A DNA stretch of 64,000 nucleotides. Origin: JBMYTN01 sp049604415. GTDB taxonomy: Bacteria > Pseudomonadota > Alphaproteobacteria > Rhodospirillales > Rhodospirillaceae. The DNA lies in NCBI GenBank assembly GCA_049604415.1, contig JBMYTN010000022.1, forward strand, positions 1 to 64,000. Direction: 5' to 3'. The position numbers and the translations under genes were made by a program. Under the pieces are notes generated by a model. The model was not told the origin of the DNA. It worked only from the letters and a program-made list of their open reading frames with translations, and searched no databases. Shown here in pieces: positions 27,818 to 35,586 of the stretch (the stretch's first letter is position 1; each line of letters starts with the position of its first letter).

Positions 27818-28261
27818 TTACTTAATCGTGATTTCCACGCCCTGGGTTTCGCCGGTCGCCCCCGGGACGCCCAGGCGATAGGTGCCCGGCTTGATGGCAA
27901 TAAAGCCGATTTCCATTTCGCCTTCATCGTCAAATTCGACGCTTTCCAGGCCAAAGGGTCGGACTTCCAGATCATTGATCACGACCTCGTCGACCCAGAT
28001 TGCGTGGAAAAACTCCGATCCGGCCAAGGCCATTTCGCGGGAGCCGTCGCTGACAATCACCAGCTCGTAATACATGCCAGACTGCAAGGTGATCGGCCCT
28101 TCCGACACCGGCTTGTTGGCCGACAGGGTCAGCGCAGGCATCTCGCCCTTATTGCCGTTGGACAACAGCCCGGCAAAGCCAAGGTCATGGGCGGAGGCCG
28201 GGCTCGCCAAACCAAAACCCGCCAGAACAGCAGCCGACGCCAGCATTTTCAGATGTTTCAT
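27818..28261 (-). CDS. Small exported beta-sandwich protein, cupredoxin-like
   Basis: A 147-residue protein with a clear signal peptide (KHLKMLASAAVLAGFGLASPASA, cleavage before residue 25). The mature part of about 120 residues is rich in beta-strand-type segments. YYELVIVSDGSREMALAGSEFFHAIW and GFIAIKPGTYRLGVPG resemble the strands of a cupredoxin fold. The usual copper ligand set (His, then Cys-x-His-x-Met near the end) is not present: there is no Cys in the mature protein. So copper binding by the type 1 site is unlikely. The start has AGGGGAG upstream and an upstream frame extension overlaps the FkbM gene and is a shadow. Function unknown. Confidence 0.7.
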   Translation of the reverse strand: MKHLKMLASAAVLAGFGLASPASAHDLGFAGLLSNGNKGEMPALTLSANKPVSEGPITLQSGMYYELVIVSDGSREMALAGSEFFHAIWVDEVVINDLEVRPFGLESVEFDDEGEMEIGFIAIKPGTYRLGVPGATGETQGVEITIK

Positions 28262-28364
28262 TTTGGGCTCCCCTAACCTCTCCTTGGGCGACATCAGGGG
28301 GAGCCTAGGCAACCCTGAAGAAGGAGACCATTCGACTAAGGGATTAAATCTGTTGGGGCGTTCT

Positions 28365-29204
28365 TCAGGCGAACCAAACCGCCTGGACATCCTTTGGCGC
28401 GGCGAACAGCACATTGGGGATATAGGGACCGCTGACCCCCTCAGCCGGGGAGACCAGACGCGGCGGCCTCTCATCGGCAAAGACTTCAAACATCTCATAG
28501 CCATGGGCGCGCAAAAAGCCGCGCAGCATGGCCTCGGAATGGCCGAGTTGGGCCAGGCCAAACTCATGCAGCTCGGCCAGGATGAAGGGGATGCTGTGGG
28601 CTCGGAGGGCAGCTTGCGCCCCAGAGACCACCAGATATTCCGCCCCTTCCGTATCAATCTTGAGCAATTTCGGTGGCCGGTTTTCAGGCGCCAAATCCGC
28701 CATCAAGCCATCAATGGTCGCCGCGCTCATCTTGACGCTCCGGGGGGCGGCTGCGCTGGCCGCATTGCCCGGAAAGCGGGCTGGATCCCACAGGGCATTG
28801 CCGCCACTGTCATCCCCGTTGAAATGGAAGACGATCTCTTCGGGCGCGGCACTGACCGGGGCAGGCACCACCCGGACCACCGCTGCTTCAGGCGCGTTCA
28901 AACCAAGATTTTCCTGCAGCCGGTCCAGATTGGCGGGATCGGGCTCCGCAGCGACCACGCGACCCGAGGGTCCGACCATTTTGGCAAAGGGGATGGTCAT
29001 GCCACCGATATTGGCCCCGATATCGAGCACCGTGTCACCGGGCTTGAGGATCTGCCGCGCGGTGCGCAGAACCTCCGGTTCGGGCACCTGTCCGGCCCGC
29101 AAGGCATTCAGGATGGTGCGCTCATTGTTGAGGCTCTCATTCAAATCCAGTTGATACTCGAAGGCACCCTGGCTTGACGCATAAGTGATGGTCACAATCG
29201 GCAT
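28365..29204 (-). CDS. FkbM-family SAM-dependent methyltransferase
   Basis: A 279-residue protein. S-adenosylmethionine motif I is TVLDIGANIGGMTIPFAKMVG (residues about 58-78) and motif II is VVAAEPDPANLDRL. The FkbM signature KLLKIDTEGAEYLVVSGA follows, then an acidic LAELHEFG segment. FkbM-type enzymes O-methylate sugars or small molecules, often in surface polysaccharide or secondary metabolism. The acceptor is unknown. It lies downstream of DUF2336 and GGDEF genes on the same strand with a 68-nt gap, and may share their transcript. Confidence 0.9.
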   Translation of the reverse strand: MPIVTITYASSQGAFEYQLDLNESLNNERTILNALRAGQVPEPEVLRTARQILKPGDTVLDIGANIGGMTIPFAKMVGPSGRVVAAEPDPANLDRLQENLGLNAPEAAVVRVVPAPVSAAPEEIVFHFNGDDSGGNALWDPARFPGNAASAAAPRSVKMSAATIDGLMADLAPENRPPKLLKIDTEGAEYLVVSGAQAALRAHSIPFILAELHEFGLAQLGHSEAMLRGFLRAHGYEMFEVFADERPPRLVSPAEGVSGPYIPNVLFAAPKDVQAVWFA

Positions 29205-29272
29205 GGGGCCGAGCCCTTATCTTGGCGCAGCCAGCCGGAGCGGTCCCGCACCTACCCCAGCCAGATCGGACG

Positions 29273-30592
29273 TCACGGATTGCGCCGCCCGGCTTGCTCG
29301 TCAAACATCTCGGCCTGCCAGGACATTTCCGCCTCGGTCAGGGCGAACTCGCCCTCTTCGGTCGGTTCGATCAGTTCATCGGGAGCGACACCGGCCAGCT
29401 TGAGCTGCAAATGCATGGCGAATTGCGGCGACAGGCTGGCCCGCCAGGCAATGGCCACCATGGCCTTGGACGACCCGGCATCGACCGCAGCGGCCACGGC
29501 GAAGGGCGACATTTCCGACAAGGCGGCCAAGGCCCCAATGGCCACCAAGCGGTCGCCGCGCAAAATTGCTGAGGCGACCTCCTGCTCGTTCAACAGGTCC
29601 TGCTCAAAATCCAACAGGGCCGCCAAATGGGCATCGCGCAGCTGCTCGCGCCAATTGGGACCAAAATCGACTTTGCCGGAATCATCGCTCATTCCGGGCA
29701 GGACGCCGAGCCGCTTTTTCACCGCCTGGGACACAGCTAAGGCCGTGGCAGGGTCCAGATCCCGCCGCCGCAGCAAGGCTTCCACCAAATTATCGGCGAC
29801 AAACAGCGCCAGACGTTGGGCCGCCCCCGCATGCAAGCGCGGGCGGTTGACCAGGGGCTCTTCCCATTCCGGCACACCGCGCGCGCGGTCAATGACCAGA
29901 TCCAAGGTCTCTTCCCGGATTTGCGCACTCTGATTGGTCAACAAATCCGAAATCGCCGCCACATCATCGGTGGCGACAATGGCGTCGGAAACCTGCTCCT
30001 CCAGGCCATCACGCTTGGAAATCGCAGAAAGCTTGGCGGAGACCGGGTCGGAGCGGATGATTTCCAGCAAATCCGCTGCGGTCAGAACCGGCGAGAATTC
30101 CAGCACCGGCGCACTGACCGCCAGCTCCGCATCCAGCGCCAGACGCCGGATCACCGAGGGCGGGGCTCCGGCGACGTCTTTCAGGGTTTCCGCCAGGATG
30201 GTCCGGACTTTGGGGATCTGGTCCCGGGCCAGATTGGCCAGCGCCTCAAAGGTCGCCCGACGAACCCGGTCCTGCTCATTCTCATTCAGCTGCGGGGCCA
30301 GCTTGGCGATCCGGCTGGCCAAATCGGCCCGGACATCCTCTTCGATGTCCTTAGCCAGCAACACATTGGCCAAAGGTGGCGTGGCCTGGTTGCGGGCGAT
30401 GTTGCGCCGAACTTCAGGATCCGGATCCTCGGCCAGGAAATACAGCACCTCGGGCACCACATCCCGGCGCTCCGCCAGCAGACGCCGGACCTCCACATCC
30501 TCATGGATTGCGGCTTCCCGGCTTTCCTCATAGGACAGAGGGAACCGCTTCGGATCCTTGCGCCCGGCAAGCAGACGGTCGAGCAAGGTCAT
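29273..30592 (-). CDS. DUF2336 (HEAT-repeat-like) protein
   Basis: A 439-residue alpha-helical protein. The N-terminal half has degenerate HEAT-like repeats such as VVPEVLYFLAEDPDPEVRRNIARN and LANLARDQIPKVRTILAETL, and the rest matches the alphaproteobacterial DUF2336 pattern. No membrane segment or catalytic motif is visible. The start overlaps the GGDEF gene's stop by 4 nt (ATGA), so it is translationally coupled to a diguanylate cyclase. This context suggests a scaffold or regulatory role linked to cyclic-di-GMP signalling, which is an inference. Confidence 0.85.
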   Translation of the reverse strand: MTLLDRLLAGRKDPKRFPLSYEESREAAIHEDVEVRRLLAERRDVVPEVLYFLAEDPDPEVRRNIARNQATPPLANVLLAKDIEEDVRADLASRIAKLAPQLNENEQDRVRRATFEALANLARDQIPKVRTILAETLKDVAGAPPSVIRRLALDAELAVSAPVLEFSPVLTAADLLEIIRSDPVSAKLSAISKRDGLEEQVSDAIVATDDVAAISDLLTNQSAQIREETLDLVIDRARGVPEWEEPLVNRPRLHAGAAQRLALFVADNLVEALLRRRDLDPATALAVSQAVKKRLGVLPGMSDDSGKVDFGPNWREQLRDAHLAALLDFEQDLLNEQEVASAILRGDRLVAIGALAALSEMSPFAVAAAVDAGSSKAMVAIAWRASLSPQFAMHLQLKLAGVAPDELIEPTEEGEFALTEAEMSWQAEMFDEQAGRRNP

Positions 30593-32430
30593 GGCTCGCC
30601 CTCCGCCGCAGCGTCGGATTTGCGCAGGGCCACATGATAGGAATTTTTGCCCATCTTTTTCGCCGCATACATCGCCGCATCGGCCCGGGCAGTGAGCAGC
30701 TCCAGCGGTTCCGGCTGTTCCGGATCATAGACCGAGACGCCAACGGACAGGGTCAAGGGCCGCTCTTCATCGCCGGACAGGGGCCGCAAGCGGATGGCGG
30801 CCTGTAAAAACTCCTGCGCCTTACGCTCGGCGACTTCGGGGTCGGCCCCATCGAGCCAAACCGCGAATTCATCGCCGCCCAGCCGCGCGACCATATCCGT
30901 CGGGCGGGTGTGATGCACCAGGATGTCTTTGACGATCAGCAGGGCCTCGTCGCCCTTGTGGTGGCCATGGGCATCATTGACCAGTTTGAAATTGTCCAGA
31001 TCCACATACATCAGGCAGGACAGAATGCCGTCCTTGGACAGCCGCCGGATCCGCCGGTCCATGTCGTCAAAAAAGGCCCGGCGGTTCAGCAGACCGGTCA
31101 GACTGTCGGTGCGCGACATGGTGATGATGCGTTCATGCTGGCCGATCTGTTCATTGGCGATACCGATTTGGTTGGCAATGTCCATCACCAACAGCCGGTC
31201 ATCATCGGTCCAGCCTTCCCGGGCCATGGTCTCTTCGACCTTGCGCCACAGCACCACAGCGCCATTGACCTGACGCCGATAGCGCGCCGCCGCTGCGATC
31301 ACCTGCCAGGAGCCCAAAATGGTCTCCACTGGCATGCCTTCGGTATCCAATCGGGTCAGGATCTGGATGATGTCGTCCTGATCACCGGTTTTGCCATGCA
31401 GCCCGCGCAAAATAAACTCGCGCTGGATGTCCTCGCCATCCTCTTCCGGCACCCGGTAGATGGTACAGCCGGTGGTGCCCAAGCCTTTCGCCAATGCCTC
31501 GGCGGCCACATGGAGCATGCGCGCCGGGTCCAGCTCGTCGCGGAAGGTGCGCACCACATAGGTTAGGATCCGCTCCCGGTTGCGGGACCGGTTCAGCGCC
31601 TTGTCGCGCTCGCGCTGTTCGGTGACATCCTGGCAGACGCCCCGGGCGCCCATCCATTCGCCATCGCTGCCCAACACGGGCATGGCCGAGGCGACCAGAC
31701 AGGCCAAGGTCCCGTCGCGGCGCATGGTCCAGATCTCCGTATCATGGACCCGGACCGCGCAGCGGAACACCTGGGTGCCATGGGCCTTGTCCCGGTCATC
31801 CAGCAGCGAAATCGGATCGCGCCCGACCAGATCCCGCGCACTATAGCCCAGCGCCCCGGTCGGCGAGACAAAGACAAAATTGCCATCCGCCCCGACCTCC
31901 CAAGTGAAGTCGCTCGACAGGTCGACAAAGTCCTTATAGCGCTGCCGGGACTCCGCGAGAGCAGCGCGCAAATTCAGCTCAAGAGAAGAATCGCGGCCCA
32001 ACACGGCGACCCGACGGCCCCCGGCAGAGGGCAGCAAGGTCAGGTCCAAGGCACCGATGCCCGAGGGTCGACGCACCTCGACGGATTTCATCACCGGAAT
32101 GCCGCCTTCCACCGCCGAGACGGCAAGGGAGCACAAGCTGTTGGGGGCGGAGGGATCAAACAATTCGCGCAGCACATCACCGCGCGGATTGGCGACCAGG
32201 ACCCGGCCCTCCCGATCCAGGATCGCTGCAGGCCCGGCATGGGCAAGCATCGTCGCCATAGGGACCTGTTCGGACTTCCCGGCGCTGGGATCACTGGTCT
32301 CGGCCCCGGTCCCGGCTCCGGCCCCTGCACCGGCCCCGGCCATGCCTACGGTCAGATCCCCAGTCGGGGTTTCTGCACCGGACCCGTTGTCCGTTGTTCC
32401 GTCAGTCTGCTCAGACGTCGGTCCACTCAC
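30589..32430 (-). CDS. PAS/GAF-GGDEF diguanylate cyclase
   Basis: A protein of about 613 residues without membrane helices. It has a Gly/Ala-rich N-terminal tail, then PAS-like segments (AAILDREGRVLVANPRG and VSPTGALGYSARDLVGRDP, ending with CQDVTEQRERD), then a GAF-like region around residues 300-440. The C-terminal GGDEF domain starts SRTDSLTGLLNRRAFF and contains the active site RLGGDEFAVW. The inhibitory site R-P-T-D lies exactly five residues before GGDEF, so product inhibition is likely. The start is probably GTG at 32430 (VSGPTSEQ); a TTG at 32493 would add 21 residues. It makes cyclic-di-GMP from two GTP. Confidence 0.92.
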   Translation of the reverse strand: MSGPTSEQTDGTTDNGSGAETPTGDLTVGMAGAGAGAGAGTGAETSDPSAGKSEQVPMATMLAHAGPAAILDREGRVLVANPRGDVLRELFDPSAPNSLCSLAVSAVEGGIPVMKSVEVRRPSGIGALDLTLLPSAGGRRVAVLGRDSSLELNLRAALAESRQRYKDFVDLSSDFTWEVGADGNFVFVSPTGALGYSARDLVGRDPISLLDDRDKAHGTQVFRCAVRVHDTEIWTMRRDGTLACLVASAMPVLGSDGEWMGARGVCQDVTEQRERDKALNRSRNRERILTYVVRTFRDELDPARMLHVAAEALAKGLGTTGCTIYRVPEEDGEDIQREFILRGLHGKTGDQDDIIQILTRLDTEGMPVETILGSWQVIAAAARYRRQVNGAVVLWRKVEETMAREGWTDDDRLLVMDIANQIGIANEQIGQHERIITMSRTDSLTGLLNRRAFFDDMDRRIRRLSKDGILSCLMYVDLDNFKLVNDAHGHHKGDEALLIVKDILVHHTRPTDMVARLGGDEFAVWLDGADPEVAERKAQEFLQAAIRLRPLSGDEERPLTLSVGVSVYDPEQPEPLELLTARADAAMYAAKKMGKNSYHVALRKSDAAAEGEP

Positions 32431-32852
32431 ACCCAGATCCCCATATCCTGATCCCGACCACGCTCTGGGCCAAGGCCGTCGCTCAAGCCCCAAAAACGCA
32501 TTTGATCAACCGGCGAAGCGTAGTGGCGGGCAGGAGTTCCGTCAACGCAACGATTGCCTCAAAACCGGTCCTACAGACTATTTGTGAACCGGCAAAAAGA
32601 TTTACAGCAGTTCAGCCCCAGGTTTAGGGATGAAAGCGCCTTTTTGCTGCCCCTGCCCGGGGCCGCTAAAGAGGGGTTGGTTGACAGACCGGGATCCGAT
32701 CCTCATGGTGGGCGCCGCCAATCAAAGACGAGAAGCCCGGCGCAGATCTGATCAAACCATCGCCCGATGGGATCCGTAGAAGGATCAGGTCGGATCTTGG
32801 CGCCCCTGCCTTTTCGTCATCCCACCAAGACTGCCAATCGAGAACACCAATC
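32431..32852. other. Intergenic region between divergent GGDEF and dapD genes
   Basis: A gap of 422 bp. A TTGACA hexamer lies at 32681-32686 but no good -10 follows at the right distance, so I do not call a promoter. No gene, hairpin or repeat stands out, apart from several scattered GGATC-type runs. Confidence 0.5.
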
Positions 32853-33704
32853 ATGACGTCCATCGACCGTGCTTCGCTTGAAACCGCCATCAATGCCGCC
32901 TGGGAGGCGCGCGACGAGATTTCACCCGCAACCACCGGCGCTGTCCGCGACGCCGTTGAGGCCGCGCTGGGTGCCTTGGACAGTGGCGCGATGCGGGTCT
33001 GTGAAAAGATCGACGGCAGCTGGGTGGTCAATCAATGGCTGAAAAAGGCGGTGTTGTTGTCCTTCCGCCTGTTCGACATGAGCCCCATCGCCGGGGGTCC
33101 GGGCCAAGCCAATTGGTGGGACAAGGTCCCGTCCAAATTTGATGGCTGGGGGGCCGAAGAATTCACCCAGGCCGGGTTCCGCGCCGTGCCCAATTGCGTT
33201 GTCCGGCGCTCCGCCCATATCGCACCCGGCGTGGTGCTGATGCCCAGCTTTGTCAATCTCGGGGCCTATGTCGATTCCGGCACCATGGTCGACACCTGGG
33301 CCACCGTCGGCTCCTGCGCCCAGATCGGCAAGAATGTGCACCTGTCCGGTGGCGCGGGCATTGGCGGCGTGCTGGAGCCCCTGCAAGCCAACCCGGTGAT
33401 CATCGAGGACAATTGCTTCATCGGGGCCCGGGCCGAAGTGGCCGAGGGCGTCATTGTCGAAGAAGGTTCGGTGCTGTCCATGGGCGTCTATATTGGCGCC
33501 TCGACCAAGATCATCGACCGGACCACCGGCGAGGTCTTTATGGGCCGCGTCCCGGCCTATTCGGTGGTGGTCTCCGGCACCCAACCCGGCAAGCCGCTGC
33601 CCGATGGCAGCCCCGGCCCCGGCCTGTATTGCGCCGTGATCGTCAAGCGCGTCGATGAAAAGACCCGCTCCAAAACCTCGATCAACGATTTGCTGCGGGA
33701 TTGA
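32853..33704 (+). CDS. dapD: 2,3,4,5-tetrahydropyridine-2,6-dicarboxylate N-succinyltransferase
   Basis: A 283-residue left-handed beta-helix acyltransferase. It catalyses succinylation of tetrahydrodipicolinate in the lysine/diaminopimelate pathway, using succinyl-CoA. The hexapeptide-repeat region runs from about residue 110 to 235 (GVVLMPSFVNLGAYVDSGTMVDTWATVGSCAQIGKNVHLSGGAGIGGVLEP read as repeats, and on to VEEGSVLSMGVYIGASTKI). The N-terminal helical domain is typical of DapD. It stands at the start of a dapD-dapE operon. Confidence 0.97.
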   Translation: MTSIDRASLETAINAAWEARDEISPATTGAVRDAVEAALGALDSGAMRVCEKIDGSWVVNQWLKKAVLLSFRLFDMSPIAGGPGQANWWDKVPSKFDGWGAEEFTQAGFRAVPNCVVRRSAHIAPGVVLMPSFVNLGAYVDSGTMVDTWATVGSCAQIGKNVHLSGGAGIGGVLEPLQANPVIIEDNCFIGARAEVAEGVIVEEGSVLSMGVYIGASTKIIDRTTGEVFMGRVPAYSVVVSGTQPGKPLPDGSPGPGLYCAVIVKRVDEKTRSKTSINDLLRD

Positions 33705-33706
33705 GT

Positions 33707-34987
33707 GTGACCGGTTCTCCTGCCCCATCCGAAACCCAGCCAGCAGCCCACGCCAATGGGGCGCAGGGCGTCTCGGCCTTCACCGCCGAGCAGCTTTGCG
33801 ACCCGCTGGCCTTGGCCCAGGCCCTGATCCAGCGCCCGTCGATCACGCCGATGGATGCCGGGGCGCTGGACATCCTGTCCCAAGCCCTAGAGGTCCTCGG
33901 CTTCACCTGTCACCGCCTGCCCTTTGGCGACGGTGACGACCGGGTCGACAATCTCTATGCCCGGCGGGGCAGCGCCGGACCGGTGTTCTGTTATGCCGGG
34001 CATACCGATGTGGTCCCGGTCGATGGCCAGGATTGGAGCCGGGATCCCTTTGCCGGTGAGATCACCGAGACCGAGCTGATTGGTCGCGGGGCTGCGGATA
34101 TGAAGGGCGGGATCGCCTGCTTTGTCGCCGCCGTGGCCCGCTATGTGCGCGATCAAGACGCCAAGGGGGAGGCCACTGGGGATGCCAATGGGAAGGACAC
34201 CGGCTCCATCGCCTTTCTGATCACCGGGGATGAGGAAGGCCCGGCTCTAAACGGCACGGTCAAAGTGCTGGAATGGATCGAAGCCCAGGGTGAGCAGCTT
34301 GACCATTGCCTGGTTGGGGAGCCGACCAATCCCGACGCCATGGGCGATATGATCAAAATTGGCCGCCGGGGCAGCACCAATATGGTCCTAACCATCAAAG
34401 GCGTGCCCGGCCATGTGGCCTATCCGCATTTGGCCGACAACCCGATCCACCGTTTGGTTGGCATTCTGGGCGCGCTGACCGCAGAGCCCCTGGACCAGGG
34501 CACCGATCATTTCGATCCGTCCTCGCTCCAGGTCACCAGCGTCGATGTCGGCAATAAGGCAACCAATGTGGTGCCCGCCGAAGCCGTTGCCCGGCTGAAC
34601 ATCCGGTTTAATGATCTGCATAGCGGCGACAGCCTGGAAGCCTGGGTGCGCCAGACCGCCTTAGACGCCTTTGACGGCGATGCGGATCGCTTCGTCCTGG
34701 AGGCCAGATGCTCCGGCGAGGCCTTCATCACCCCGCCGGGATTGCTGTCCGATCTGATCTCCGAGGCCTGCACCAAGGTCACCGGGCGCACCCCGGAGCT
34801 GTCGACCTCCGGCGGGACCTCCGATGCCCGCTTCATTCGCAGCCATTGCGCCACCGCCGAATTCGGCCTAGTGGGCCGCACCATGCACAAAGCCGATGAG
34901 CGGGTGGCTTTGAGCGATCTGACCCTGCTGGCCGATATTTACACCGATATGTTGGGGCGTTATTTCCCCCGCGCCGCCCAAGGCTGA
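33707..34987 (+). CDS. dapE: Succinyl-diaminopimelate desuccinylase
   Basis: A protein of about 426 residues, an M20-family di-zinc amidohydrolase that removes succinate from N-succinyl-L,L-diaminopimelate. Key segments are CYAGHTDVVPVDGQDWSRDPFAGEI (first metal His and Asp), GRGAADMKGGIACFV (bridging Asp), LITGDEEGPALNGTVKVL (catalytic Glu pair), and HVAYPHLADNPIHRL. The family consensus begins near residue 30, so there is an N-terminal extension. I chose GTG at 33707, six nt after GCGGGA; a TTG at 33701 overlapping the dapD stop is the alternative. It is co-transcribed with dapD. Confidence 0.95.
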   Translation: MTGSPAPSETQPAAHANGAQGVSAFTAEQLCDPLALAQALIQRPSITPMDAGALDILSQALEVLGFTCHRLPFGDGDDRVDNLYARRGSAGPVFCYAGHTDVVPVDGQDWSRDPFAGEITETELIGRGAADMKGGIACFVAAVARYVRDQDAKGEATGDANGKDTGSIAFLITGDEEGPALNGTVKVLEWIEAQGEQLDHCLVGEPTNPDAMGDMIKIGRRGSTNMVLTIKGVPGHVAYPHLADNPIHRLVGILGALTAEPLDQGTDHFDPSSLQVTSVDVGNKATNVVPAEAVARLNIRFNDLHSGDSLEAWVRQTALDAFDGDADRFVLEARCSGEAFITPPGLLSDLISEACTKVTGRTPELSTSGGTSDARFIRSHCATAEFGLVGRTMHKADERVALSDLTLLADIYTDMLGRYFPRAAQG

Positions 34988-34991
34988 ACCC

Positions 34992-35573
34992 ATGACCCCT
35001 TCAGATCAGGCTCGCATTCTGGTTGGTGTTGGACGGCTGTTGCGGTTTCAAACCGCTGGCTTCCAGGCCTTTGCCCCAACACCGCAAGAGGTCTATCGGT
35101 CCTTCCTGGGCATGGCCTGGCTGATCCCGCTGCATTTGTTCTTGGCGGTGTTGGAATATCAAAACCAGGACAAGATCGACAATGTGCTGCCGTTCTTTCT
35201 GGTCCAGGCCCTGGCCTATGTTCTGACCTGGACCCTGTGGCCGGTCCTGTCCTGGGAAATCTCCCGCGCCTTGGGTCTGACCCAAAACTGGGCGCGCTAT
35301 ATCGCGGCCTATAATTGGATGCGACTGCCGATCTATTTGATCATGACGCCGCTGCATGCACTGTTCTTGCTCCGGGGCCTGAGTGAAGAGGGCTTCGTGT
35401 TCCTGGCCGCCCTGCTGCTGCTGGCCTCCGTGGCCTATATGTTCATGCTGCTCCATCACGGCCTGAAAACACCGGTCGGCAGCTCGATCCTGTTGGTCAT
35501 CATTGATCTGATGGCCGGGATGATGCTCAGCTATGCCAGCGTCCTGGTTCTTCAGGGCTCGCTGCCGGGATAA
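34992..35573 (+). CDS. Polytopic membrane protein, YIP1-like, of the dap operon
   Basis: A 193-residue protein with about five hydrophobic helices (e.g. GMAWLIPLHLFLAVLEY, LPFFLVQALAYVLTWTLWPVL, FVFLAALLLLASVAYMFMLL, and a final one near residues 160-188). It begins 4 nt after dapE and so belongs to the dap operon. I do not recognise a specific family; the layout is compatible with YIP1-type membrane proteins. Rhodospirillales genomes often have a membrane protein of this kind after dapE, as far as I recall. Role unknown, possibly cell-envelope related given the peptidoglycan precursor pathway beside it. Confidence 0.75.
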   Translation: MTPSDQARILVGVGRLLRFQTAGFQAFAPTPQEVYRSFLGMAWLIPLHLFLAVLEYQNQDKIDNVLPFFLVQALAYVLTWTLWPVLSWEISRALGLTQNWARYIAAYNWMRLPIYLIMTPLHALFLLRGLSEEGFVFLAALLLLASVAYMFMLLHHGLKTPVGSSILLVIIDLMAGMMLSYASVLVLQGSLPG

Positions 35574-35586
35574 GGGCGGGGAACCC

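Noticed and set aside
28262..28657. Upstream extension of the cupredoxin-like gene
   Set aside because: It is antisense-frame sequence within the FkbM gene, and a signal peptide with a good ribosome binding site starts at 28261.
32681..32710. TTGACA hexamer upstream of dapD
   Set aside because: No acceptable -10 follows at 16-18 bp, so I do not call a promoter.
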